64,000 nt of DNA from Whalleya microplaca (taxonomy: Eukaryota > Ascomycota > Sordariomycetes > Xylariales > Xylariaceae). The translations under genes and the position numbers were made by a program. Below are positions 33,359 through 45,415 of the stretch, one piece after another. The stretch lies in contig MU385727.1 of NCBI GenBank assembly GCA_022497155.1, positions 682,001-746,000 of the forward strand, given 5' to 3'. Below the pieces are notes generated by a model. That model did no database searches. It was given only the letters and a program-made list of their open reading frames with translations, and was not told where the DNA came from. The number at the start of each line of letters is the position of its first letter. Position 1 is the stretch's first letter.

Positions 33359-36300
33359 ATGTACTCAAACACACAGAGAGACCCCGGGCGGCCGTACCAG
33401 GTCCCTCCGCCGCCGCCCATATCGCCGCCCGTCCCTGGGCAGATGAACACCATGATGTCCATCCCTCCTCCGCCCCCTAGATACCCTAGCGCACCATCCA
33501 CAACTAACAATGTGATGCTGCCGCCGCCGCCTGGCCCCCCGCCCAACAGCGCTCTGGGACCGCAACCTCCTTGGCAGGGCAATTGGAACCGTCCATATGA
33601 TGGCCGGCCTGGCTTCCCGATACCTCCTCCTCCGGCCGGGGGCCCTATACCGTACAACCCCCAGCTCCACTCGAAGGCTTCGAGTGCCACTCTGTCGTCG
33701 ATCCCCCCGCCGCCGCCGCCGACGAACGAACATCTGAACACGAATAGGTCGGGGAGCGACCCGAACGAAGCGATGGTGTCTGCCACGTATATCCCCGGCG
33801 GTGATACGTATGGAGAGGGCGTTGGGATACCGGGTTTCTTCCCCGACGAGTCGGCAACGTATTCGACCACGTCCCAGAGTCCCTGGCCCACTTCGAGCCA
33901 GATGAATAGCGCAAACACCATGTCAACAGACGACGGCAGGGGCCTGTATGCCAACGCAGTTGCCAACAGAATGGTGTCTACAAACTCGAATTCGCCTGCA
34001 AACCACCCCGATATCCCTCCCGAGTTAGCAGCCAAGTGGCCCTTGGATCACGTACTGCTGTGGTTGGCTGCGAATCATTTCTCGAAAGACTGGCAAGAGA
34101 CGTTTAAGGGACTGAACATCCATGGAGCGCAGTTTCTCGAGCTCGGCAGCCAACGCGGCGGTCGAGGGAACTTTGGCATGATGCATCAGCTGGTATACCC
34201 GCGCCTCGCGCAAGAGTGCCAGAAGAGCGGCACCGGATGGGAGCAGACACGAGAAAGAGAAGAGGGCAAGAGAATGCGCCGTCACATACGAAGTATAGTT
34301 ACTGGGAAACCGATGGACGCTTCGAAGTCGCAGCCGGCTCATGCCAGGAAAGAGTCGATTAGTGGCGGCCACGCGCAGAGCACGGGGACCGACATTGAAT
34401 CGCCGAACACGCCTATCAAGGCGGGTGCTAGCGCGAGACGATTCTCCCAGACCAGGGCTACGACCATGCCGACTATCAGCACGATCGGCCCGGACTCGAA
34501 TCACCGGGCTATGCTGAAGAATATCGACATCGACAGTAGCCGCAAGCTGAGCCCGAGCTCCAATGAATTTGGAGATGGCACGTACCGATCTGCGCTGCGG
34601 AGCAACAGCCCGGGCGGCAGCCCGAAGTTGGCGGCCGCATTTGTGTCTCAGTCTTCGGGGAGTCTGTCGCCATCCGGCAGATTTCACCATAAATCTCGAA
34701 ACAGTACCGACTCGGTGTCTTCGAACGCGGCGATATACGGCTCTGGCGTGCCGCCCGAGGCCGGCCAGCTTCTTCGGAACGGTATGAGCGGGATCGGTGA
34801 TATGATCCATGCTAGTCGCAGCGACCGAAGATACGGCACCGATGGACGACCCTCGCCTTCAGAGTCCGGCGACCGGTCGGCCAGTGCCGAGCCGTCTTCG
34901 GCAAAGGACAACAAGAGCTTCCTCAGCTTCTTGAAGCGGAAGAACAAGCAAAAGGAGGATGGCTCGTTCCCCTCTCCCGATGATGCGGAATCGCCCACGA
35001 GCCCCGATCTACTCAAGTCGCATTCGTTGGGAAATGATCACCTGACGGCAGGGCTTCAGGACACAGCCCCGACGTTCAGACGGCACAAAGCGAATGTGCC
35101 ACGGGTGTTCATCCTCGTCACGATGGATGGGTGGACCTATCGGCTGTGCGATGCCACCGATTGCGATACGTCGGCCGAACTTCGAGCCTGTATCTGCAGG
35201 AACCTGGGTCTCCCTGATCCAGGGGCGCTCCAGCTCTTCTTGACCGAACTGGGGCGGGACACCCATGACGAGGCGTTGGAGGACCAGAGTCTCTGGATTC
35301 ACAAACGTAATAAGGGAGATGCTCATGGCTCCCTGAAGCTCTTCATCAAGGTTAATGACGTCCAAACGCCACTTGCGCCAGGTTTCCTGGCACCAGGTGC
35401 GGCCATAGACGAAGACGCGTACGCTCGTCTCAATGGCCATCGCACGAGGTCAAGCTCGTCGCCACCTACCTCGAGAACCAACACCATCACCGCAGGTTCT
35501 CAACCAAACGACGATAAGTTGGCTGCCAAGGAACGCGATTACCAAGCCAAATTAGAGAGGCAGCAAGCAGCGTATCTTGCCAAGAGGAGGCAGATCATCA
35601 AGGACTCATCCCCGCAGGAACTCTCCCCCCAGGTAGGAATTGTTGGTAGGAATGTGGACTTCGATCAGCCACGCCATTCCCCGTACGAGGAGAAGAAGCA
35701 GGAGAATCTCTTGCCCCAGAGGAAAGCACCCGCTCCGCCGGGGGTCGAGACCGCAACATTGATCAAAGCAAACTCGCTGAGCAAGAAGAGCGGTCACGCT
35801 ATGAGACCGTCCCAGAGCAGTCAGGATGGACACCCCAGCCCCAGGAGGCCGGCCACGTCGACCGGTAATTCTCGGACGGATGATGTTGCGTCTCCGCCAG
35901 CCGGATCGGCTCTCGGTGCTCTGATGAATATGGGAAATGCCTGGAGCCGGCTAGGTCGACCCTCACCTGTAGGAACACAGCAGCGTCCAATATCACCCAA
36001 CCGGACCCCTCCGGGACCCGCGGCTGGAACGGATTATGCGGAACAAAAAGGTAAGGGAGCAATGGCAACTGTTGATTTTGGCCCAACGGCCTCGGGTCAT
36101 AGTAGTCCGCGGTCGAGGTCTGGCTCGCCCGGCTCCCTAACATGGAGCCGTGGCGATATACCATTCGTCGTACCGGACTACTCGCCCGGTGGCACCCCAA
36201 TCCCTGGCAACCGGAACAAGCCCCAAAATGATTTTGTTACTAAGATGCGTCAAATAGCACAACGAGTACCGTCCCCTGGCGACCTCAGCCCGAGCACGGC

Positions 36301-38367
36301 GCACCCGACAACCGGTACTACCTCCGGGCTAGGACGTTCCACGAGCAACCGCCGCAAGTCCCATGGACCCGATGTGGATTTTACCGAGACGGACGTGCAG
36401 TTCTCCAAGCCGGCCCCGTCTACCACCAACCGGAAGGCCAACGAGTCCGGTGACGATTCGGATGACGGGCTGTTCGCCATCCCGATGAGGGGAAGACAGC
36501 CGTCGAGGAAGAAGGCAGCACCCTCGCGCAACGAGACGAGCGTTCTCGATAGCGACTCGGAGGAATCGGGTGACAAGAAACCAAACCTGAGGGTCAAGAC
36601 CTCCAGGTCCAAGAAGGGTCTATCGGTCTCGTTCACTTCGTCACCGGGCGCTGCTAACACGCCTGACGGCGAGGATGACGAGTCTAGTATCAGAAGCGGA
36701 CGCAGCTCCCAGCGGCGCACGCCGGGGACCCCAGGCTCCGAGCAGTGGCAGTCGGACGACAGCAAGATTAACCGCCGCAGGTCTTTTATCGAGCGTGACG
36801 TGTGGGCCAATCGTCCACCCCCGGAGGCTCTGCTTAGCAACCTCGACGCGTTCTTCCCCGAGCTCGATCTCGATCAGCCGGTGCTCGACGAGAGTCAGCT
36901 ACAGGAGCCGGCAACGCCCGTGTCGCCCATAGCCGAGCACGAGGAGCTCCCGAGCGGAAGCGGGTTGACGACGGCGTCCTCGTCGAACGAGCTCACGGCG
37001 CCTACACCGGCTACTACGAGGTCGTCGATCTACACCGAGAGCGATACGCTGGGATCGGACGAGTCTACCCTAAAAGCGCTAGAACGTCCCGTCTCCATTG
37101 CCTCGGTCGCCCAACGAAGCGTGCGGCGGTCCGGCGGCCTCGGACGGATGAAATCCATTCGAGAAGTGGCACGAGGAGCCCACGAAGCAAACAAGCGCTT
37201 CACCGCCGCATCCTCGGCCAGCGGCGGCGCCGTCGCCGGAACGTCGTCGATGATCCAGCGTCGCAAGAGCACGAAGATGTTCGGTGCGAACGTCGTGCAG
37301 ATCCGCCCCGAGCGCGGCTCGATGATCATGCCGCAGATCCCGCAGGATTACCTCCCGAAGCGGCAGACCACCTTCCGATGGTTCAAGGGTGAGCTGATCG
37401 GCAAAGGGACGTACGGGCGTGTATACCTCGGTATGAACGCGACGACGGGTGAGTTCTTGGCCGTCAAGGAAGTCGAGGTCAACCCGAAAGCGGCCGGCGG
37501 CGACAAGAACAAGATGAAGGAGCTCCTCGCAGCGCTAGATCAGGAGATCGACACAATGCAGAACCTCGACCACGTCAACATCGTTCAGTACCTCGGCTGC
37601 GAGCGGAAGGAGACGAGCATCAGCATCTTCCTCGAGTACATTTCTGGTGGCAGTATCGGGTCCTGTCTGCGGAAGCACGGCAAGTTCGAAGAGGCGGTCG
37701 TCAGCTCACTGACGCGGCAGACGCTCTCTGGCCTCGCCTACCTGCACCGCGAGGGCATCCTTCACCGCGACCTCAAGGCCGACAACATCCTGCTGGACGT
37801 CGACGGCACGTGCAAGATATCCGATTTCGGCATCAGCAAGAAGACCGACAACATCTACGGCAACGACAAGACCAACTCCATGCAGGGCTCAGTCTTCTGG
37901 ATGGCCCCCGAGGTTATTCGTTCCCAGCGCGAGGGCTACAGCGCCAAGGTCGATATCTGGAGTCTGGGTTGTGTAGTGCTGGAGATGTTCGCCGGACGCC
38001 GCCCCTGGAGCAAGGAGGAGGCCGTCGGTGCGATATATAAGATCGCCAACGGCGAGACGCCGCCGATTGCTGACGATGTCCGCGAGGCCATTAGTCCGTA
38101 TGCGTTGGGTTTCATGCTGGATTGCTTTACTGTGTATGTTGTTTTTCGCTCTCTTTGTTTCTTTCTTGTATGCCCTTTTGTCGTTGCAGTCTCTTCATCG
38201 TTCGCCTCGAGATTGCCGTCCATGTGAGCTGACAGAACCGCAGTGATCCCAGAGACCGCCCCACCGCCGAGCGTCTCCTCACGCAGCATGAGTTCTGCGA
38301 GCTCGATGCCGATTACAACTTCTTCGATACAGAGCTTTATGCCAAGATCCGTGGTACCTTCCAGTAG
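33359..38367 (+). CDS. BCK1: MAP kinase kinase kinase of the cell wall integrity pathway
   Basis: The family phosphorylates the MKK of the Pkc1-Slt2/Mps1 cell-wall-integrity cascade. Exons 33359-38133 and 38244-38367 give 1632 aa. Order: proline-rich N-terminus (poly-P tracts, residues 10-150), SAM-like domain near 224-310 (WPLDHVLLWLAANHFSKDW), long Ser-rich region, RA/ubiquitin-like domain near 580-680 (RVFILVTMDGWTYRLCD), more disordered sequence, then the kinase at about 1338-1630: glycine loop GKGTYGRV, AVKEVEV, HRDLKADN, DFGISKK, GSVFWMAPEV. The last exon supplies DPRDRPTAERLLTQHEF, so the kinase would be incomplete without that 110-bp intron being spliced. The in-frame stop at 33230 excludes an upstream start in the same frame. 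Confidence 0.94.
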
Positions 38368-39791
38368 ATAGGTATGCACAGGCTAACTCAAACGGGGGAT
38401 TATGAGGGTTATGTTAGTTGAGGCGGGAGCGCATCTCTCGGATAGGCACGGATTAGTTGGGAGGATGTCTACCCGTCTATCTCCATAATGATGTCGGCTG
38501 CTTATAGGTTAGGAGTCATGCATGCATAGCCTACTTCGACTGCGTGGACATATGGTGAGGTAGCTAACGAGGGTTGATGTTGCGTTAGAGCTTGACGTAC
38601 AATACAATTGCGGGACATATTGTACCACAGTGTTCCTTTTCAGCATTCATTTCAGCAAGGCGTTTTGGGGTCCCGGGTTGGGGGGTTGGATTGATTCAGC
38701 TGTCTAGAACACTTGTGTATATCTCAAGTATGTTCTGCTACGAGTGTTTATGCGACGGTGATGGCATTGACGACTGGCGATGCCGGGAGAGGAAAGGGGC
38801 AGGGACAGGGGGTAAAGGACAGGGGCATCAGATGAGGGCTATAAAGATGTATCTGAGATATGCGTATGGCACTCCGGCATAGATAGGATAGCATTATAAT
38901 GGTATTGGAATGAAATGAAAGACCGATCCGCGCTACTCGCTAACTATGTCTTGTTACGGATTTGTGAATGTATACATCCGAGGTGAGAAACTCTTTAGGT
39001 AGGGTCCGGTGTAAATGAGACGGCGAGGTGCTTATTGGCAGCGTTGTGGTGTAATATATATTTCAAATTCCTCGGCATAGTCGTCATGATGCAACGTAGG
39101 ACCGGCGAATCATAAAGCAACCTATGAGACCTAATTGTAGATATTCACTGTCTATATCCTTAAGGAATAATATCCCAATATTACTTGCTCTGATACGGTT
39201 TCACTGAGAGTATGTATTGACATGAATAGTATCTGTTGATATCCAAGCACTAAACTGAATTACCGCCGCCAAGTCTTCTCCATGAGTGCTTATTTTCTGG
39301 CTAACAGGTGGAATGGCACTGGTTCTATCATATGCTAGCGCATTGTGCCTTAGAATATTGACTTGTCTAGTGTTTCCTGTCTCCCTTTACCATTCCCCGT
39401 GGACAAGTATAGATTGCTTTCCCTTATCGATGTTGGGAAAATAGCCTGCCAAAGTTAACGAAAGCCCAAGTTCTGCAACCTTAACATCTTGATTGGTTCC
39501 ATCTTCACCTGTGCGGCGAACGAGTTGAGTAGAGAGCCGCCAAATACCAATCACGAAGCCAAAAAGCAAACTCGATTCATCCCACCCACAGCCGTAACCT
39601 CAGACTCCGTTAAGACGGTCTCAAGGGTTTGGAAATGTACCAGCCGGTATAGACTGATCTGATATATCTTGAAGATCTTGATAATAGGTTAGAGGTTTGT
39701 CGAAGTGCATAGGTCATGATCATAATGTCGTATTCATAAACCTATTGGACCCAATCTATATGTCTATAGATGTCATAATATACACGTGAGC
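38368..39791. other. Intergenic region
   Basis: 1.4 kb of 3' flank of two convergent genes. A 60-codon minus-strand frame at 39387-39569 reads like protein but has no recognisable family or splice partners. Nothing else seen. Confidence 0.45.
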
Positions 39792-40782
39792 TCATAGAAA
39801 CCTCTCTTGGATAAACGCCATGAAGTCGCAGTGAGTAAATTTGAAAAGCGCAACTGCAACACTAACAGCGACTATTCCTAAATGAGTCGCAGACATAGTG
39901 CTCGCGCCAGAGTTGGGCATCATCGTCGGTACGCTTGTCCCAGTCGGCGTGGCATTGGAGGTCAGCTTGAAGTTGGCGCAGGTGAGCCTAGTGGCATTCC
40001 TTGTGCGGATAACAATCGACTTGTCGCCGAAGAAGTAAGCGGAATCCGGGTCAGTAGAGAGATATGGGTCCACATAGCTATCAATGTCTCCCATTAGCTG
40101 ACGAACTCTCCTGGAGCGATGGACAGCTGAGGGCTCTTTACCTAGCCGAGAAGCTCGTGCTGTTTGTAACCATCCCATGTTTCCCAGCGAGATCGCCTGC
40201 CTGACAGGTCTGGGATTGACTCATTTCGCATGGGAAGTATTCGCCACGATTGGTCGGATCAAGATGACCCATAGTCGACGTGCAATTTCCATCTGCAGGT
40301 ACAGCCAAGTCGTGAATTTGATACCCTGTATGCTGTAAGTCAATATATCTGTCACACAGTGCTCTATAGAAGATGAGAAGTGAGAGCCCACCGAAGGGTC
40401 CATAGGTCATATTGGGGAAGCCATCGAAGATTATTGTAAACTGGACACCTTGGGAAGTGCCAACCCCAGTGATAGTACCTGTGAGGTTATCACCTGCAAA
40501 TGGATTAAACATCGTTGCGGGTAGAGTAGCCGTGTACGTGGTTGCAGGAAGGTCAGTCTGCTCCTCGGCAGGCCCCGTGAGGCCAGCAAACCCTGGGTTC
40601 ACGCGGCCTTGGTCGACAATGGAACCTTCTAGGATCTCGACGCCATCGAAGGGGGTTGGTAGAACTGGCAGCACGCCGCTCTGGGTTGCGTTTAAGACCT
40701 GAGGATCTGGAGCAGAGCCTTGAACTTGTGCGCCGGCAAGGCAAGCACTACCAACGGCAGTGAGCGCTAAGCTCACGTACAT
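39792..40782 (-). CDS. Cu-only superoxide-dismutase-like cell-surface protein, two ligand histidines replaced
   Basis: Exons 40392-40782, 40142-40325 and 39792-40077 give 286 aa. A signal peptide (residues 1-19) and a hydrophobic C-terminal stretch (ATHLGIVAVSVAVALF) resemble the fungal GPI-anchored Cu-only SODs. The core matches them: GTITGVGTSQGVQFTIIFDG, YQIHDLAVPADGNC (131-145), GHLDP (H151), DLAGKHG (H180), CANF. Two positions that normally hold copper-binding His are changed: Gln133 in the usual HxH, and Arg216 in the usual S-I-V-I-H. Dismutase activity is therefore doubtful. The last 15 residues after the hydrophobic segment (FTHCDFMAFIQERFL) are also unlike a GPI signal. Expected on the cell surface or secreted. 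Confidence 0.82.
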
Positions 40783-42789
40783 CCCGACCTCTGGTATTCA
40801 ATGCGAAGAAGGAAGAAATAAAAATTGGGAAACACCGTGAACTTGGATGCTGGCCGAGCGAGTACATTTTTAATGGGCGTCAATAGAACATGAGTGGACA
40901 GCTAGGATTTATACATACAGATCTGGCCCCTGTGAACAGATCTTAAAATTAATAACCGTTTACCAGCAAAGACGAGGCACACCTGTCTAGGTACTATCGT
41001 CAATACCGTTCAATCCTGCAGTATACTGAATTAGCGACATTGCCATACCTGTTTTAATTCGACTCTAGCTGACAATCCGGGGTAAGGTGTACAGCGTACT
41101 ATGTCAGTGGCCCTTGAACAACCCCTGATGCCGGCCGGCGAGGTGGATACTTGTTTAACTACATACGTGTGGTCTAATTTAAAGCTTAAACGTGAAGGTG
41201 ACTTATAGCTCACTCCTCCTAGTCGTGTTTGTTATTAGATTGAGACATAGCTGGTATCCCTTCAAGACCTTAAAAAGGAGTATGTCTATAACTGAGACCC
41301 CAATGTTGCCTTCAAGGTCAGGGGTCCAAACTGACTGGTAAGCGGGCACTGCCGAGGTCGCTTTAAAGTTTGGTGATAATAATAAGACGGGAGAAGGGCG
41401 AAGAGCAGAACTTCTTATGGACTGGGGCTTGTGTGGGGACTGGTGGAAAGCTAGGTATAAGAGCACAACTGTCAATATTAGTAGCAAGGTATCGACAACT
41501 ACATCGCATATCACCTATTAATCAGTATAAGTTCTCTTGGTGTCCCAACTAACAGTACGATATTCGGGCCTGTGCTTCGCAAAATTGAGAGGACAACAAT
41601 CAGAAAAGTAGGCGAGTGGCTAGCTGTGGTTGCCTCTTTGTCTATATTTCGCGATAGTGGCCACGAAGGCAACGGGTAGACCAGCACAATAAAGGGTATT
41701 TAGTAGCCGTATATAAAGTTTCTACATGCATGACTGATATGAGATTGGATTTCGATGGCTGATAAATCCGGCTGGCGTTGAATCTATCTTGCTTCAATTT
41801 TAGGTTAAAACTCAACATCGTCCAGTGAGTAGTAAAATCGCCACCCTGGAATCAAGGTCTTCCAAAAACGCAAACCACAATTTACCCTTCATCTCACAGG
41901 GCCATTTCAATGATATCAAGCAGATTGCACGATTAGGTTTGGAGAGGGAACCCTAAAACGAGCATCCAACAGCTAGAATCGCATGTATATATTTTAGCCG
42001 ACATTCAAGTTGATGCCGCTGTCTTGCAATGAAGCTTCTCCTGACCTGCATGTGGTAATGGCAGCTGCTGTTCTGCTAATTTAAAGAATTATGGGAGATA
42101 GCTCTATCAGTACGTTATAATCCTAGTGGTCTCTGCGGTGACTGTACGTCTGGGCCAAACATCGTGGGTCAATAAGGAGAATGAGATGATCACGATTGGT
42201 AACGTTTTATACCAGGCGGTGATTGATATATGAAACCTCCCGACCGTCTGCTTGTGAATGATGTACTGCGGCTTTAGCTAATGCTTGGCTCTTGAGTAAT
42301 TAGTAATGACGGTACTTACACGGTTCATACCTCTGGTTTGACTTCTAACATAACGCGGATTTTCTACATACCACCACAGCTAACACTTCTCTTGCGTATC
42401 TCTATTGCAGAACGAGGGTTATCAGTGTGCCATCCATTGCCATGACATAGTGAACCAGCCAGATCACCTCCTCCTTATTCATTGTTCTATTAGCCCTCTT
42501 TACCTTCTCGATTGCGAGTTCCTATTCGGTCCCCATGTTCACGAGGGCCCCAGCAGCAAACCATACTTCCATGTACACACATACTGTATAAGAGCAGCTC
42601 TCATACCCCTCTATAGTTTCTTGTTCTTGTAAGAAATTGACAGCAAGAATTGATAGTCATACTTATGCCGAGACCCTGATATCTTGTATGAGTCTCCATG
42701 AGAAATACAATGAATATACAAGTGATCACCTTGCACGCTATTGCAATATGGTAAGTCCTTCTCACTATGATTCCGAGTAACGTCTATTG

Positions 42790-42975
42790 ATTATAATTAC
42801 TATCACAGTTACAGTGTGTGCAATGATCATTTAGGTGCTGCCGTGATCACTCTAGTAAAAATTGTGTAAAGATCTAAGATCCGAAGGATCTTCTAGTTAA
42901 TACTTGCTCCGAGATCCATAGGCTTAAAAAGAGATCTTTAATACCCCTATTATCGTGACAATTACGCTAAAGACG
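42790..42975 (+). repeat. Dispersed repeat family, diverged copy 1
   Basis: This shares with 46880-47130 the ordered blocks GTGTGCAATGATCATTTAGG + TGCTGCCG, AGAGATC followed by A/T-rich DNA, and a terminal ACCCCTATTATCGTGAC block. Heavily diverged by transitions. Confidence 0.45.
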
Positions 42976-42996
42976 ACTTGGTTGCAGCAAACTTGT

Positions 42997-43057
42997 TGTC
43001 GCAAAATCGACGCCATTGTTGCGGTGCAACAATAACGCCTGATGTATCCCTGCGACA
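42997..43057. mobile_element. 61-bp palindromic mini-element, copy 2
   Basis: Ends TGTCGC/GCGACA are flanked by the perfect 5-bp repeat CTTGT (42992-42996 and 43058-43062). The internal stem ATTGTTGC/GCAACAAT is perfectly paired although two of its base pairs differ from copy 1 (G-C to A-T and A-T to G-C). It ends 160 bp from the tRNA-Asp gene. Confidence 0.75.
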
Positions 43058-43219
43058 CTTGTATTTACATGGAGACCTCATAGTTAAAAGGAGCCTTGTA
43101 ACGATTTGTTAGCTGGACGCAGCTATGCGCAAATATTCGAAAGTTGTTAAAAAACACAAAAAGAATCAAAGTATAGTTAGTGGTGATACTAACAAAAATT
43201 GAAAGCTGAAAAAACAGAC

Positions 43220-43291
43220 CTCTCGATCGGGGAATTGAACCCCGGTCTCCAGCGTGACAAGCTGGCATACTAACCACTATACTAATCGAGA
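43220..43291 (-). tRNA. tRNA-Asp (anticodon GUC)
   Basis: A 72-nt intronless cloverleaf on the minus strand. Acceptor TCTCGAT pairs fully with ATCGAGA, the D-arm contains GTATAGTGGTTAGTAT, and the anticodon stem CCAGC/GCTGG encloses TTGTCAC with anticodon GTC. The T-arm is CGGGG-TTCAATT-CCCCG and the discriminator is G. D- and T-arms match eukaryotic cytosolic tRNA-Asp. Confidence 0.95.
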
Positions 43292-44903
43292 TGTTGCTGG
43301 GATGTAGACATCTGTTTGCAGCATATATTATTTTGACAGGGTCCACGATGATCAAGTTGCGCATTCAACTCGACATTGTTGACCTAGTTCATTTATTACA
43401 TTCGGGCATTTTGCCACTTGAGATCGCTACGGCCTATCTATCTCCTTGCTTCTAAACTCAAGACCATCTATGAGCTCGTAATCAACATCCGACACTCTTC
43501 ACCCGTAGCATTTCCTTTCTATCTCGTACCGTCAGCACAAAGCGCCGACCCAGTTGTCTAGCAAACCCACAGCCAGAATGTTTAAGCAGGTGATATGATG
43601 TGGTAAGCTTCCCATTGGGTTGTGTGTATAGGCTGCCGCTCTCATGACATCGAGAGCCCCTATGCGTAAATATTACTGGATATGTTCGGGGCCTCGCTTC
43701 TCATGGGCTTTCAAGCTTCTGTATGCATTCAGAAGCAAACGAGAACGGCAGTTAGTCTATCGCAACCAGGTAGACTACTTTTTCGTCACCTCGAATAACC
43801 TATCCATCATTTCTCTCCTGTCTACCTATAGGGCAGAGTCAGCCGGGCTTGTAGCCTGCCACATATTCGCTATCGTCCATAGTGCTGACTATAATATTGC
43901 GATATAGATGTACAGTTTTAGAAATGATGATATTAATGTGATCGCGAGAATATACTGATCTCCTTCCCTCAAAAATTCCACTTAGATGAATTGGAGAGAA
44001 TCGAGTCTTCTAGTGTGATCAGATCATCAGTGAACTTCCCAGACTAACAACATCGATGGAGTACTTGGCCAAGAATCGAGGTACCCGGTACAGGGCACTC
44101 AGTGGCCGGATTCCCTCATGGCAGATACCTGCTGGCCGGTGAGCAATTCTAGCTTCTATAGCATGTAGACGGAGCAATGGGTGCTTCATTTATGCCTTTG
44201 ACCATAGTAGCATCTAGGAAATGCCAGCAATGGATTTGGTAATACAATGCCTCGTTATATGGCCTGCTATGCTCTTAATCATGTGTACGTCCCCGTGTTT
44301 AAACACAAGCCGCGCAATACCTTCACCACAATATTGATAAATGTCTACCCATGATGTACGCATTAGCCTGTGCTAAGGCGCATAATTGACAGAGGTGATA
44401 TGAAAGGGCAGAGCAGAGTCTCAACAGAAACGCGAAATATTTGAAGCTGTTAATAGTAGATAGATGTCTTTCAACGTAGCACTGCTCAAGATAAATATCT
44501 GTAGAGCTAGGCCGCCTTGTGCCCGTGTTCAGTGAGCCTGCCGAATTCAATACCATGGCATCGGCCGCCTGAGCAAGCCCTTGTCCCCATAGCCAGCGTT
44601 AATAGGGTGAGCCTGTTTCTGGTCTACGCAGCTGACATAGAAACGAAGTAGTGATTATTGGTAACCTCTAATAGAATTTGCGGTGTACCTATCTCCTATA
44701 CTATGCATCTGAGATATGCTGAATGTGACCGTCAAATGACCCTAGCCTCGCGGATTGCGACCCTGCCAGTCTATGATCTAAAATGTACCATTCCGACCCA
44801 ACCCGACCTGATCCCTATTTCCACCCATTAACGAAGTACCTTGAATCCAGTGTCGCAACATATGACAACTCCCAGCGACCATGGATATAAACACCCCAGG
44901 CTC
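43292..44903. other. Intergenic region
   Basis: 1.6 kb between tRNA-Asp and the 3' end of the CFEM gene. Short open frames only; no feature supported. Confidence 0.5.
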
Positions 44904-45415
44904 CTACAAGGCGAATGCCGCTAGAGCGGCAGCACCAAGCAATCCCACTCCGATTTCGGGTCTGGCCGCAGCGCCGGGCGTCGAGGTGGGGGTCGCAGTG
45001 CCAACGGCAGATGTGACGATGTTAGATGCTGAGGCGACGGCAGCTGAGTCGGGGTTTGATGTCGCAGCGGTGCAGATCTCAGGGGCGAGCGACTGAACTT
45101 CTATTTAAGTGCGTTAGTCAACCGGTCGGAAATGCGATCTTGCCGATGGGAGGAGTAAGACCTACTGCTGATGTCACTCGCCGAACAGCTCCCTCCTAAG
45201 CCGATGCAAGGTGTGATGCTGGAGATGAAAGCACTCTTCTTGTCGCCGCAGAGGCAGACGAAGTCGGTTGTCGCGCAGCCGGCATCCTTAGCAGCAGATG
45301 AGAAGCAGCTTACGGCGCACTGTGGAATCTGGGAGACGAGGTCGGGGAGAGACGTCGAATTCTGGGCGGCAACGAAGGCGGCGAACAGCGACATTGTGAC
45401 GGTGGTGAGCTGCAT
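44904..45415 (-). CDS. CFEM-domain, GPI-anchored cell-wall protein
   Basis: Exons 45166-45415 and 44904-45100 (65-bp intron) give 148 aa. Signal peptide at residues 1-17. The CFEM domain starts near residue 29, with the eight-cysteine pattern beginning C33 and C37, including DFVCLC and ending with APEIC after exon joining. The tail is Ala/Ser/Thr-rich and ends in a hydrophobic GLLGAAALAAFAL segment typical of GPI attachment. CFEM proteins act in haem/iron capture, adhesion or as appressorial surface proteins; which applies here is unknown. Confidence 0.92.

Larger units (their letters stand above)
40783..43219. other. Intergenic region with repeats
   Basis: 2.4 kb. The left part holds the promoter of the SOD-like gene. 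A diverged copy of a dispersed repeat lies at about 42790-42975 and the second palindromic mini-element at 42997-43057. No coding gene recognised. Confidence 0.5.

Noticed and set aside
33283..34035. 250-codon open frame opposite the BCK1 N-terminus
   Set aside because: Gly-rich mirror of the proline-rich codons of the MAPKKK; no start context or motif.
39387..39569. 60-codon minus-strand frame that reads like an exon
   Set aside because: No upstream or downstream exon could be joined and no motif was recognised.
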